Shown: piece by piece, positions 1-8,130 of the stretch | Layout: each line of letters opens with the position of its first letter | Numbering within the stretch: position 1 is the first letter of the stretch | Assembly (NCBI GenBank): GCA_003452395.1 | Contig: DMOI01000055.1 | Coordinates: 1-56,907, forward strand | Origin: Clostridiales bacterium | GTDB lineage: Bacteria; Bacillota; Clostridia; Lachnospirales; UBA12420 | Direction: 5' to 3' | DNA length: 56,907 bases | Notes under the pieces: model-generated | The model's input: the letters and a program-made list of their open reading frames with translations, nothing else | Databases searched by the model: none | Told to the model about the DNA's origin: nothing | Translations under genes and position numbers: made by a program

Positions 1-96
1 ACGATGACTTGACAGCATTGAGGTTAGGTGGGGTCACATTTGTTTATCTATTATTCTGTGACCCCCTCTAGCTCCCCCTTCGCAGGGGGAGGACTT
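1..96. repeat. Palindromic intergenic repeat, copy 1 (GGTGGGGTCACA family)
   Basis: Arms at about 21-38 and 57-93 pair as GGTTAGGTGGGGTCACA with TGTGACCCCCTCTAGC, followed by a small CCCCCTTCGCAGGGGG hairpin. A second copy with the same arms lies at 45098-45198. The element directly follows the stop codon of the ABC ATPase gene, so it may also end that transcript. The left end may continue outside the window. Confidence 0.75.
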
Positions 97-103
97 AAGT
101 GCC

Positions 104-808
104 TTACCATTCTATTTCTATTGCACTTATCGGATTTTCATTTATGTAATTTTCGATAATCTTACCGTTTCTGGTTTTTATAACTCTATCAGCCATTTTT
201 GCTATACCTGCATTATGAGTTATTACAATGACTGTTTTCTTGAATTCTTTATTTACTTTACTGAGAAGCTCTAGTATAGAAATACCAGTCTCAAAATCTA
301 ATGCTCCCGTAGGCTCATCACAAAGAAGGATCTCCGGGTTTTTAGAAACTGCACGAGCAATAGCAACTCTTTGTTGCTGTCCCCCACTCATTTGTGACGG
401 AAAATAATCTATTCTTTCTGACAAATCTACTGCATTAAATACTTCTTCAATATTAAGCGAGTTTTTCGTTACTTCTGTTGCAAGCTCTACATTTTCTCGT
501 GCTGTAAGATTAGGTATAAGGTTGTAGAATTGAAATACAAAGCCTATGTCATTTCGTCTATAATATGTAAGTTCTTTTTCATTATAATTTGTTATATCTC
601 TATCCTTAAATGTGACTGTCCCGTCAGTAGGATTATCCATACCACCTATTATATTAAGCAATGTACTCTTCCCTGAGCCGCTAGGTCCTAGTATAACCAC
701 AAACTCCCCACTATGTATATCAAAAGAAATGCCATCAAGTGCACGTACCTCTACATCTCCCATTTGATAATATTTTTTTATATTATTTACTGACAAAATT
801 TTCGCCAT
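104..808 (-). CDS. ABC transporter ATP-binding protein, LolD/MacB type
   Basis: This 234-residue protein is a complete ABC ATPase that would energise a membrane permease from the cytoplasmic side. It shows Walker A GPSGSGKS at residues 41-48, the Q-loop Gln near 93, the signature SGGQQQR at 141-147, Walker B ILLCDEP at about 160-166 and the switch His at about 198. The sequence around DIGFVFQFYNLIPNLTA is typical of the LolD/MacB/FtsE-like subfamily, which serves lipoprotein, peptide or drug exporters with FtsX-type permeases. The start is ATG with GGAGGTG upstream. The partner permease would be expected downstream, beyond the left edge of the window, so the substrate cannot be inferred. Confidence 0.93.
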   Translation of the reverse strand: MAKILSVNNIKKYYQMGDVEVRALDGISFDIHSGEFVVILGPSGSGKSTLLNIIGGMDNPTDGTVTFKDRDITNYNEKELTYYRRNDIGFVFQFYNLIPNLTARENVELATEVTKNSLNIEEVFNAVDLSERIDYFPSQMSGGQQQRVAIARAVSKNPEILLCDEPTGALDFETGISILELLSKVNKEFKKTVIVITHNAGIAKMADRVIKTRNGKIIENYINENPISAIEIEW

Positions 809-901
809 TATATCACACCTCCGTGCTAAATATTCTAATACCTATTCTACTCTATATTTATAAACAATTCAACTATTTTCACAAAAAATTCTATCGTATA
901 C

Positions 902-1062
902 TCACATCATTTCATCAAACTTCACAAGTTTAACGTTCTTATTTTTACCTGCATTTTTTATACATCTTTCTGTAAATCCATTTTTAGAAAACACATAAAA
1001 GTGCATATTTTTATTAAGATTATCTAGTTCTCTTTCTCTCCCACAAACAACACAAACACCTC
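902..1062 (-). pseudogene. Remnant of a DUF234-type AAA ATPase C-terminus
   Basis: Reading the minus strand in the frame that ends with TGA at 902-904 gives about 50 codons without a stop. They contain MHFYVFSKNGFTERCI followed by NVKLVKFDEMM. This resembles the conserved tail (YxLFSKSGFT..., then a hydrophobic strand) of the AAA ATPases that carry a C-terminal DUF234 nuclease-like domain. There is no start codon or RBS, and the upstream ATPase part is gone. The assignment rests on recalled family sequence, without a search. Confidence 0.5.
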
Positions 1063-1175
1063 AAAGTACAAACTCTAAATTATCAAACTTATGAGTTTGT
1101 TATACTATTTGTTTTTATTTTTGTCAAGAAGCTTTCATAATTTTTTTCTTATGTATCTCTTTATAGTCTTATCAA

Positions 1176-1204
1176 GCAAAAAAAACAGCTACATAAACTG
1201 TTTT
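1176..1204 (-). terminator. Rho-independent terminator after the 802-residue orphan gene
   Basis: On the minus strand the stem AAAACAG/CTGTTTT (1182-1188 with 1198-1204) is followed by a run of eight T. It lies just beyond the nrtR-tail copy, so it ends the transcript of the orphan gene. Confidence 0.7.
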
Positions 1205-1235
1205 ATTTGTTCCTATCTTTATTAAACCTGTACAA
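1203..1235 (-). repeat. Copy of the nrtR 3' end (33 bp)
   Basis: Positions 1203-1235 match 3782-3814, the last ten codons plus the stop of nrtR, at 31 of 33 bases. On the minus strand the copy still reads LYRFNKDRNK-stop where nrtR reads LYRFNKDWNK-stop. The orphan gene at 1242-3650 lies exactly between the copy and the real nrtR end. Confidence 0.85.
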
Positions 1236-1241
1236 CCAATT

Positions 1242-3650
1242 TCACATCTGGTATTCGCCTTGAGCACCTTGCATCTCTTTTTCTTCATCTATTTTAGGCC
1301 CGTATACCATATCTACATATTTTTCCCATTCCTCATCAGTTAATTGTTTCATATTATCTTGGCATCTTTTTTCTACTTCTTCTTTGTTTTCTTCTTCTCC
1401 TGTTGGTACAAAAAGGTAATAATATTTTTCATCATATACTCTTTCGTCATTAGTTTCCAACATATTTAACACAGTTGCCAGCTCTCTATTATATTCATTA
1501 AGTTCTCCATCTGTATAACCACATAACCTATAGTAATGTTTTTGTGACTTGTGTTCTCTTGCTTCTCCCCTAAATAATATAGTAACTTCACTAAGTATAT
1601 CATCCATATAATAAGAACGTATTTTTTCATCAATTAATAAGTCTGTTATAAATTCCTTGTTTATTACTCCATTATTTCCTTGTATTTCATTATCAAACAA
1701 CATCCTAGCAATACTTTTTCTCACAACCTTTTTGCTTGAAACTAAATCTCTTAAAATGTCCTTGTAGCTTGGTATATTACCATTCTTATTAAAGAGTTTT
1801 TCTTCTAGCATTCTATCATCTCTAAAGTTTTTATTTAAATCATCTATATATTCTTTCTCTGACTTTTCAGTCTGTTTCAAAGAATGTCCTTGCAAAATAT
1901 AATTTGCACCTAACATTTTTTTATCATTTGAACCAAAATTAGCTATATTTTTACCTATAGTTATTAATAAATCTCCTGTTTCCTCTTCATCTCTACCTAC
2001 TGAAGTTATAAGATGTTCTGCATATTCTTCTAATAAATCATCTTGTGCCTTATTTATTATCTTTTTTTCCAAATCCTTATCTCCACTATAAAGACCTATT
2101 CTTAAAAGGCTCTGTGGATATATTATTAAATACAAATCATCTATTTCTTTAAGTCTTTCAATTAACGCATTATCTATATCCTTATCTTCTGCAAGTACTA
2201 ATTTCTGTGCTAGCCCAAAACACTCTCCACTTCCATACCATTTGATACCTCCAATTCCAAATATCATCAAATATTTCATTTTTTTATTATTGCACAATTT
2301 TATATTTTCTTCGTTATTAGAGGTTACTTGCATTACTGCAAGGAATTCATCTTCCAATAGTTTACTTTTTCCATCATATTCTTGGACAAATAGGGTATAA
2401 AGATTATTAAATATGTCATCTACGTTTTTTGCACCATTAATTATTCCCACGACTTTTTCATGTTTTTTATCATTTACATATTTATGACCCTCTTTATTCC
2501 CTGTTTCACCAGCAATAGGCTCCTCATTATAAAAATCTAATAGTCTAGCCTTTAGACTTTCCATAACAACGCTACTATCCATCTTATTATCAGCGATCAT
2601 ATCTACTACTTTGGCCCTAATATTATCATCACACGGCATAAGACTATTAATAATAGTGTCATAATTTTCGACATTACCTTTCATACCACACAACATTTCA
2701 AAAAACTTATCATTAATTTGGTGGTTAATTAAATTCCTTTGCCATTCGTGTTTATATGTTTGTATTTGTTTATTCATCTCATCTAAATATTTCTTTTCTA
2801 ATGAATCTTCGGTTCTAAGTAAAAAACCTTCTAAAATTGTTTTTATAGCCTTATTTTTTGAATTACTAATATCAAATATGTTATCATTTTTATTTTGAAT
2901 AGCTTTACCTATTATCGTTATTTTATTTACCAACTCTTTTTCATCTTTTTCGCTTTTTATTACTACATCCAAATAATCCAAAAGCGTATCAGGGTCTGAA
3001 GCATATATCAGTTTATTTATCAAATCCCCATCCGCACTAGAAAATCCTATCTTTTTAAATATCTCTGGATACACTTGTATACTATATCTGTCTATTTCTT
3101 TAAGTCTTTCTATTATTTTAGCTTCTACCTCTTCATCCTCTACACCCGAAAGTTTATTAGTTAACTCCAATAATTCAGCTTTATTGAAATTTATTCTTTT
3201 AAAATAGTTATCTCCATACCTTAATATATATTCCATTTTCCTGTTTTTACAATCAGATAATCTATCTTCTTGTGTTAGCCTTGGATTTAATACACAAACT
3301 AATGCGTGTCTTTTTACGCCGTTATCATTACTTATTTCTTCAGGCTTAACTACTTCTCTGTAACCACCATCTATAAAACTATATAAAGCATCATATACAC
3401 CATCAATAGTTTCTGCTTTACCTATTGCTCCTTTTTTTTCAAACATAGCTATTATGCCACTCAAAAGCTTAACTTCATATTCCTTGTCGTTTTTTTTGAA
3501 GCCTTTAAGTTTTTCTTCATAATATTCTAACAAACTCTTTTTAAAATCTTGAAAATCCTGTGTTTCTAATAATCGTTTTCTCATAGAATTAAATTGTCCT
3601 TTTTGTTTTTCACTAAGTACTTCGCCTACTTCATATCGCGTATCCTTCAT
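1242..3650 (-). CDS. Unknown 802-residue cytosolic protein with internal duplication
   Basis: I do not recognise a family. The protein is highly charged, with no signal peptide, membrane segment or evident catalytic motif, and looks largely helical. Two copies of a roughly 300-residue unit follow one another, at about residues 75-370 and 395-690. Shared landmarks are CKNRKMEY/CNNKKMKY (about 134 and 453), IERLKEID (about 180 and 497), a following Y-P pair, IGK near 247 and 565, and EKKYLDEMNK/EKEYIDDLNK (about 285 and 598). The last 110 residues are unique and acidic. It has its own strong promoter (3696-3724), a GAGGAG ribosome site, and a terminator. It sits between the 3' end of nrtR and a copy of that end. 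An ankyrin- or HEAT-like scaffold is possible but unproven. Confidence 0.75.
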   Translation of the reverse strand: MKDTRYEVGEVLSEKQKGQFNSMRKRLLETQDFQDFKKSLLEYYEEKLKGFKKNDKEYEVKLLSGIIAMFEKKGAIGKAETIDGVYDALYSFIDGGYREVVKPEEISNDNGVKRHALVCVLNPRLTQEDRLSDCKNRKMEYILRYGDNYFKRINFNKAELLELTNKLSGVEDEEVEAKIIERLKEIDRYSIQVYPEIFKKIGFSSADGDLINKLIYASDPDTLLDYLDVVIKSEKDEKELVNKITIIGKAIQNKNDNIFDISNSKNKAIKTILEGFLLRTEDSLEKKYLDEMNKQIQTYKHEWQRNLINHQINDKFFEMLCGMKGNVENYDTIINSLMPCDDNIRAKVVDMIADNKMDSSVVMESLKARLLDFYNEEPIAGETGNKEGHKYVNDKKHEKVVGIINGAKNVDDIFNNLYTLFVQEYDGKSKLLEDEFLAVMQVTSNNEENIKLCNNKKMKYLMIFGIGGIKWYGSGECFGLAQKLVLAEDKDIDNALIERLKEIDDLYLIIYPQSLLRIGLYSGDKDLEKKIINKAQDDLLEEYAEHLITSVGRDEEETGDLLITIGKNIANFGSNDKKMLGANYILQGHSLKQTEKSEKEYIDDLNKNFRDDRMLEEKLFNKNGNIPSYKDILRDLVSSKKVVRKSIARMLFDNEIQGNNGVINKEFITDLLIDEKIRSYYMDDILSEVTILFRGEAREHKSQKHYYRLCGYTDGELNEYNRELATVLNMLETNDERVYDEKYYYLFVPTGEEENKEEVEKRCQDNMKQLTDEEWEKYVDMVYGPKIDEEKEMQGAQGEYQM

Positions 3651-3695
3651 CTCATTTTCTCCTCGTATTATGTAGCTTTATGTATTTTTATACAT

Positions 3696-3724
3696 ATATT
3701 ACTCTTTTTTCAAATTATTGTCAA
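3696..3724 (-). promoter_or_regulatory. Sigma-A promoter of the 802-residue orphan gene
   Basis: On the minus strand TTGACA (3719-3724) and TAATAT (3696-3701) are separated by exactly 17 bases, about 45 bases upstream of the start codon. Confidence 0.75.
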
Positions 3725-3743
3725 CTATTTGCATAAATTTTTT

Positions 3744-3775
3744 CCTAAAAAAATCCCCTAGCTGATTGCTAGAGG
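3744..3775 (-). terminator. Terminator of the nadD-nadE-nrtR operon
   Basis: The minus strand reads CCTCTAGC-AATCA-GCTAGGGG followed by ATTTTTTT, beginning a few bases after the nrtR stop codon. This separates the NAD operon from the orphan gene downstream. Confidence 0.85.
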
Positions 3776-3781
3776 TCTACA

Positions 3782-4666
3782 TTATTTGTTCCAATCCTTA
3801 TTAAACCTGTACAATCTCGCTGGGCGATGTGCTCCACGTTCAAATTTATCCGTCTTTAATACTTTTTCTCTTATCTTCCTTTGAAAGTTTGGTTTTGTGA
3901 AAGTCTTTCCTAGTATTACCTCATACACTTGTTGAAGTTCTGCAAGTGTGAATTCATTTGGTAATAAACTAAATGCTATGTCTGTGTATTCTATCTTATT
4001 TCTCATACGCATTAGCCCAGAATAAAGAATCTTTGCATGGTCAAAAGAAATATTATCTTGCTCTAATATTTCTAATTTACTTGTTGAAAATCTATTTACA
4101 ACTTTTATAGTCTCTTTTATTTTAGCCTTTGCTACTATATCATTTGTTTTAACTAGTATCTCAACTGTTTTTTCTACAATACTAGTATCTGTGTACTCTG
4201 TTTCTTTTTCTTCTATTGTCTTTACCTCAATATCAAACCAATTTGCGTCCATTATATCTAATCCAGCCTGTATCTTACAATTTTTTTTATTTATTAGAGC
4301 CATATAAGATGTAGATATAATTCTCATGCGTGGATCACGATTTACATCCCCCCATGTATATAGTTGCTCTAGATATATGTTATCCACCGATGTTTCCTCT
4401 TTCAATTCTCTAAATGCTGCTGTCTCTAAATCTTCATCCATTTTGACAAATCCTCCTGGAATAGCCCAGTTATTTATGTAAGGATGATTTCCTCTCTTTA
4501 CTAATAATACCTGTAACTTCTTATCAGCAAGCTTCCTTACATCTGGGTTGTCTACTGTATGAATAGCGAAGATCAAGACGTCTACAGTAACAGATGGCTT
4601 TTCATATTTACCCGGGTTATACGTGTCTAAAAACTCTTGCTCTGTTTGTCCTAGTTCATTTAACAT
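3782..4666 (-). CDS. nrtR: NrtR-family Nudix transcriptional regulator of NAD metabolism
   Basis: This 294-residue protein has an N-terminal Nudix domain (about 25-160) and a C-terminal winged-helix domain (about 205-290, with FTLAELQQVYEVILGK and the NFQRKIR helix typical of NrtR). Family members sense ADP-ribose or related NAD metabolites with the Nudix fold and repress NAD salvage and synthesis genes. The Nudix box at residues 72-94 keeps G-x5-E-x7-RELKEE, but the usual final Gly is Ser (EETSV). Hydrolase activity may therefore be reduced, consistent with a sensor role. It is the last gene of nadD-nadE-nrtR, 30 bases after nadE, with an AGGAGA ribosome site. The adjacent nadE, nadD, nicotinamidase-like, pncB and nadK genes strongly support the assignment. 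Candidate operators are listed separately. Confidence 0.9.
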   Translation of the reverse strand: MLNELGQTEQEFLDTYNPGKYEKPSVTVDVLIFAIHTVDNPDVRKLADKKLQVLLVKRGNHPYINNWAIPGGFVKMDEDLETAAFRELKEETSVDNIYLEQLYTWGDVNRDPRMRIISTSYMALINKKNCKIQAGLDIMDANWFDIEVKTIEEKETEYTDTSIVEKTVEILVKTNDIVAKAKIKETIKVVNRFSTSKLEILEQDNISFDHAKILYSGLMRMRNKIEYTDIAFSLLPNEFTLAELQQVYEVILGKTFTKPNFQRKIREKVLKTDKFERGAHRPARLYRFNKDWNK

Positions 4667-4696
4667 ATGTGCATTCTCTCCTTTTTTTGTTAACCA

Positions 4697-6619
4697 TTAT
4701 CCTATCCAGCCAATATAATCTGCATCACTCGGCATGCGCCAGTCGCCTCTGGGTGAGAGACATATGCTCCCTACTTTAGGTCCATCAGGTATGCATGAGC
4801 GTTTAAATTGATTGTTGAAAAATCTTTTTATAAATATCTCAAGCCAGTTTTTAAGTTGTTCCTCTTTATACTCATTATCGAATGCTTTTACTGCTAACAT
4901 CAGCATTTTTTCAGGAAGCATACCAAATCTTATAAAATGATATAGATAAAAATCATGTACTTCATATGGTCCAATCAAACCCTCGGTGACTTGCTTTATG
5001 TTGCCTTTGTCATCTGGTGGCAGGAGTTCTGGGCTTATAGGTGTATCTAATATGTCAAATAAAACTTCCTTTGCTCCGATATTCATAGCATACCACTTTA
5101 TTAGATATTTTACAAGCGTTTTTGGTATAGAACAATTTACTGCATACATACTCATGTGATCTCCGTTATATGTACACCAACCTAGAGCTAGCTCCGACAA
5201 GTCTCCAGTACCTATAACTGGGCCTTTTTCTTTATTGGATAAATCCATTAAAATCTGAGTTCTCTCTCTGGCTTGCACATTCTCATAAGTAACATCTTTT
5301 ATACTCATGTCATGTCCTATATCCTTAAAGTGCTGCACACATGCAGCTTTTATGTCTATCTCTCTGATTGTCATGCCAAGCTCATTTGCTAGTTTAAATG
5401 TATTATCGTACGTTCGATTGCTTGTGCCAAACCCTGGCATTGTTATTGTTATTATATCCCTACTATCTAGTCCTAGTAAATCAAAGGTTTTCTTGCAAAC
5501 TAGTGCTGCAAGCGTAGAGTCTGAGCCACCAGACAAACCTAATATAACCTTTTTTTCACCTGTATGTTCTAGTCTTTTTGCAAGACCTGCCACCTGTATA
5601 TTAAATATTTCTTCACATCTTTCAGTTATATCCGCATTATCACTTGGTACAAAAGGTGTTTTGTTAACATTTCTAATTAATGTTTTTGAGTTTATCTCAT
5701 ACCCTTTTTCATGTTCTATAAACCATGCTGTATCATCAGAGTTTGATGAATCCATATCTTTACTATCGGAAAACGTCTTGTTTTTGATTCTATCATGAGT
5801 TAACATATCTATATCAATATCACTAATTATCATATTATTTTCTCTATCAAATCTGTTGTTTTCTTTTAAAAGTCTCCCATTTTCATATATCCCTGAATAT
5901 CCACCAAAAACTAAATCCGTAGTAGATTCATGTACACCTGCCGAAGTATAAACATATGCACAAATGCACCTAGCACTTTGAGCTTTAATCAAATTCCTTC
6001 TATAATTTACTTTGCCTATAAGCTCATTACTTGCTGATAAATTGATGATTATATTTGCACCCTGTAACACCCTATTAGAACTAGGTGGTATTGGTGCCCA
6101 TAAGTCTTCACAAATCTCAATACCTAGCTTATATCCCAATTTTTGTGAAGTATAAACCAAATATCCAAAGGGAATCGTTTTATCAAACATTTGAATATAG
6201 CTCATTTTATTAATCATATTCTTACCTGATGTAAACCAACGTTTTTCATAGAATTCATTATAGTTTGGGATGAAGATTTTTGGCTGAATTCCTTGTATTT
6301 CCCCCTTATGAATTACAACAGCACAGTTATATAGAATATCATTACTTACTATTGGTGCCCCAACAACATACAGAGTATCTAAATATTTCGTAGCATCCAT
6401 TAATTTACTCAACCCATTTTGTACATTTTTAATCAATTTCCTTTGAAAAAATAAATCTGCACAAGTATACCCTGTAATTGAAAGCTCAGGGAAAGCAAGT
6501 ATTGCTACATCTTTCTCATCTGCCTCTTTTACGAGTTTAATAATCTCATCTACATTATAATCTACATTTCCAACCTTGAGCTTTGGAACCGCAGCTCCGA
6601 CTCGCACAAAACCATGCAT
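4697..6619 (-). CDS. nadE: Glutamine-dependent NAD(+) synthetase
   Basis: NadE catalyses the last step of NAD synthesis: ATP-dependent amidation of nicotinate adenine dinucleotide, using ammonia from glutamine. The 640-residue length fits the two-domain form. The N-terminal nitrilase-type glutaminase has Glu in FPELSITGYT (about 45), the NYNEFYEKRWF segment and the nucleophile Cys in GIEICEDLW (about 170). The C-terminal synthetase has the ATP-binding LSGGSDS at about 362-368 and GTGDLSELALGWCTYNGDH. I start at ATG 6619, because GGAGGTG lies six bases before it; an upstream GTG at 6628 falls inside that ribosome site. It follows nadD by 12 bases and precedes nrtR by 30, so the three form an operon. 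Confidence 0.96.
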   Translation of the reverse strand: MHGFVRVGAAVPKLKVGNVDYNVDEIIKLVKEADEKDVAILAFPELSITGYTCADLFFQRKLIKNVQNGLSKLMDATKYLDTLYVVGAPIVSNDILYNCAVVIHKGEIQGIQPKIFIPNYNEFYEKRWFTSGKNMINKMSYIQMFDKTIPFGYLVYTSQKLGYKLGIEICEDLWAPIPPSSNRVLQGANIIINLSASNELIGKVNYRRNLIKAQSARCICAYVYTSAGVHESTTDLVFGGYSGIYENGRLLKENNRFDRENNMIISDIDIDMLTHDRIKNKTFSDSKDMDSSNSDDTAWFIEHEKGYEINSKTLIRNVNKTPFVPSDNADITERCEEIFNIQVAGLAKRLEHTGEKKVILGLSGGSDSTLAALVCKKTFDLLGLDSRDIITITMPGFGTSNRTYDNTFKLANELGMTIREIDIKAACVQHFKDIGHDMSIKDVTYENVQARERTQILMDLSNKEKGPVIGTGDLSELALGWCTYNGDHMSMYAVNCSIPKTLVKYLIKWYAMNIGAKEVLFDILDTPISPELLPPDDKGNIKQVTEGLIGPYEVHDFYLYHFIRFGMLPEKMLMLAVKAFDNEYKEEQLKNWLEIFIKRFFNNQFKRSCIPDGPKVGSICLSPRGDWRMPSDADYIGWIG

Positions 6620-6631
6620 GATGTTCACCTC

Positions 6632-7237
6632 CTATCCCCTATACATTTTCTTCTTTAATATATATTCCTTCGCTTCCTTACACACCAATTGATCTAGCTC
6701 TGTATAATATTCATCTCTTATACATCCTCTTACTCTAGTGGCACTTATATTCGAATACTGTACTCTTACTCCTTCTTTTATAAGTAGAAACTTATCTCTA
6801 TAGTTTCTCATTAGCTCACTATCTTCTATTATTTTTTCCAAGTCTGCATTGTCTCTATTTAGTACAATGTGATGATACTTTTCTAACAATTTATCTGCAT
6901 CATTCCAATTCGAAAAATCCATTAAATTATCAGCTCCCATTACAAAAGCAACATCTTCATCAAAAATTTCTGCAAATACATCCATGTACTCTATAGTAGT
7001 CAACTGTTTTCCAGAACGTATATCAAAACTAGATATTTTCACTCCACGATCATTTTTATAGCATTCTTTTAGCAACTCGTATCTATCCCAAGCAGGTGCT
7101 AGGTCTTCTTTTGCATAACCATCTGAAAGAGGTAATAATATTACTTTTTCTACTCCATCTACATTAAGAACTTTCTCTACCACATCCATGTGTGCCAGAG
7201 TAAGTGGATTAAACGAACCTGCATATATTGCAATCAT
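6632..7237 (-). CDS. nadD: Nicotinate-mononucleotide adenylyltransferase-like protein
   Basis: This 201-residue nucleotidyltransferase would join nicotinate mononucleotide and ATP to give the substrate of NadE. The N-terminal GSFNPLTLAHMDVV (residues 7-20) is the (T/H)xGH-type nucleotide-binding signature in a variant form, and NISATRVRG near 175 is the ISxTxxR motif. I chose ATG 7237, which has AGGAG nine bases upstream; an ATG ten codons earlier (7267) lacks a ribosome site. It is first in nadD-nadE-nrtR. A NadM- or CoaD-like activity cannot be excluded from motifs alone, but the operon favours NaMN adenylylation. A second, housekeeping nadD elsewhere in the genome is possible. Confidence 0.85.
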   Translation of the reverse strand: MIAIYAGSFNPLTLAHMDVVEKVLNVDGVEKVILLPLSDGYAKEDLAPAWDRYELLKECYKNDRGVKISSFDIRSGKQLTTIEYMDVFAEIFDEDVAFVMGADNLMDFSNWNDADKLLEKYHHIVLNRDNADLEKIIEDSELMRNYRDKFLLIKEGVRVQYSNISATRVRGCIRDEYYTELDQLVCKEAKEYILKKKMYRG

Positions 7238-7269
7238 ATTATCACTCTCCTGTCTACTTTTTAACATTA

Positions 7270-7280
7270 ACTTATTAAGT
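7270..7280. promoter_or_regulatory. Candidate NrtR operator at the nadD start site
   Basis: ACTTATTAAGT, a perfect odd palindrome, lies at the predicted +1 of the nadD promoter. It shares its half-sites with the longer motifs before pncB and the nicotinamidase gene. It is short and AT-rich, so chance similarity is possible. Confidence 0.4.
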
Positions 7281-7286
7281 AACTGT

Positions 7287-7315
7287 ATTTTATACTATTA
7301 TTAAAGGTATGTCAA
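7287..7315 (-). promoter_or_regulatory. Sigma-A promoter of nadD-nadE-nrtR
   Basis: On the minus strand TTGACA (7310-7315) and TAAAAT (7287-7292) have a 17-base spacer. The predicted start is near 7280, about 40 bases before the nadD ATG. Confidence 0.7.
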
Positions 7316-7321
7316 GAATTT

Positions 7322-8044
7322 TTAAACATCCTGTTCTATATTTTCTATCTCATCTTCATACTCTATTCCTTTCACAACTATTATCCCATTCTTTTGCATA
7401 TCATACAACGCCATTACATGTTCATATTCTCTATCATGTACTCCTGGAATATCAAATGTGTCTACCATTTCTTCAACTACAATGACATCTAATTCTCTAT
7501 TTACTTCATTTGCATATTCTTTTATCGTAAGTGCAAATCGCTTATCACATAAGTCTGTACAATCTCCGGTAACAATTACTGTTTTAATTTTGTCTAAATT
7601 TTCTTTAACAATCTCACCTAAGATTTCTAAAGGATTTTGTGATAAGAAACCATTTGTACAATTTTTTTCAATTATTATTATATTTTCTATTTGTAACTCA
7701 TCAACTAGTTCAGTTTCATTTGTTCCATCAATGCAGTGTTCCGGATATTGTTTTAATTCAGGTGAATTTTTTTGATGACAATCTGTAAATGCCGCTACGA
7801 TACCTCCATCTTTAGTAAACATTATTACAAATTTGCCTATACCAGGTATAAGTGCTTCCACAAATGGACTATACAAATTCCCGCCTTTCGCAAATCCCTT
7901 ATTAAGGTCCATAACAATTACCATAGTTGTTTCAATGTCGATATCCCCATATTTCATCATCTCTAAACCCTCAAAGTAATTTACCGCCTTATCAAATTCA
8001 TTCATTGCATTTTCTCTCAATACTTCTTTATTTGTAATATTCAT
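7322..8044 (-). CDS. pncA: Nicotinamidase-like isochorismatase-family hydrolase
   Basis: Nicotinamidase turns nicotinamide into nicotinate, the substrate of the adjacent pncB product. The 240-residue protein shows the family triad: Asp46 in VMDLNKGF, Lys127 in EKNCTNGF and Cys166 in GDCTDLCDKRFA. FTDCHQ (about 87-91) and PEHC (about 101-104) are the segments that bind the metal in nicotinamidases, which favours this over isochorismatase or another amidase. It follows pncB with an 86-base spacer carrying a near-identical copy of the pncB leader, including AGGAGAGGA. The start ATG at 8044 is well placed. The symbol is by function; the sequence is somewhat divergent from the textbook enzyme. Confidence 0.8.
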   Translation of the reverse strand: MNITNKEVLRENAMNEFDKAVNYFEGLEMMKYGDIDIETTMVIVMDLNKGFAKGGNLYSPFVEALIPGIGKFVIMFTKDGGIVAAFTDCHQKNSPELKQYPEHCIDGTNETELVDELQIENIIIIEKNCTNGFLSQNPLEILGEIVKENLDKIKTVIVTGDCTDLCDKRFALTIKEYANEVNRELDVIVVEEMVDTFDIPGVHDREYEHVMALYDMQKNGIIVVKGIEYEDEIENIEQDV

Positions 8045-8072
8045 AAATAATCCTCTCCTTTTATTTTTATTA

Positions 8073-8095
8073 TTATTAAGTTTTTGATAATAAGT
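8073..8095. promoter_or_regulatory. Candidate NrtR operator before the nicotinamidase gene
   Basis: The minus strand reads ACTTATTATC-N7-TAATAA, identical over 23 bases to the site at 9612-9634. The flanks are alike too: TTTAAC before the site and AAAAGGAGAGGA or GAAAGGAGAGGA after it. The motif lies 28 bases before the ATG. The whole leader looks like a duplication of the pncB leader. Confidence 0.55.
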
Positions 8096-8130
8096 TAGGT
8101 TAAATTTTTTTGTATTTTTTTATAATTAAC

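Larger units (their letters stand above)
809..1241. other. 433-bp spacer with a decayed gene fragment and a terminator
   Basis: There is no intact gene here. The spacer holds the RBS of the ABC ATPase gene (GGAGGTG just above 808), a decayed ATPase-like coding fragment at 902-1062, a short stretch resembling the CAAAGTA heptad repeat near 1063-1080, a terminator at 1176-1204, and a copy of the last codons of nrtR at 1203-1235. Confidence 0.7.

Noticed and set aside
5307..5798. 163-codon plus-strand open frame opposite nadE
   Set aside because: Antisense shadow of nadE; composition is typical of reversed AT-rich coding DNA.
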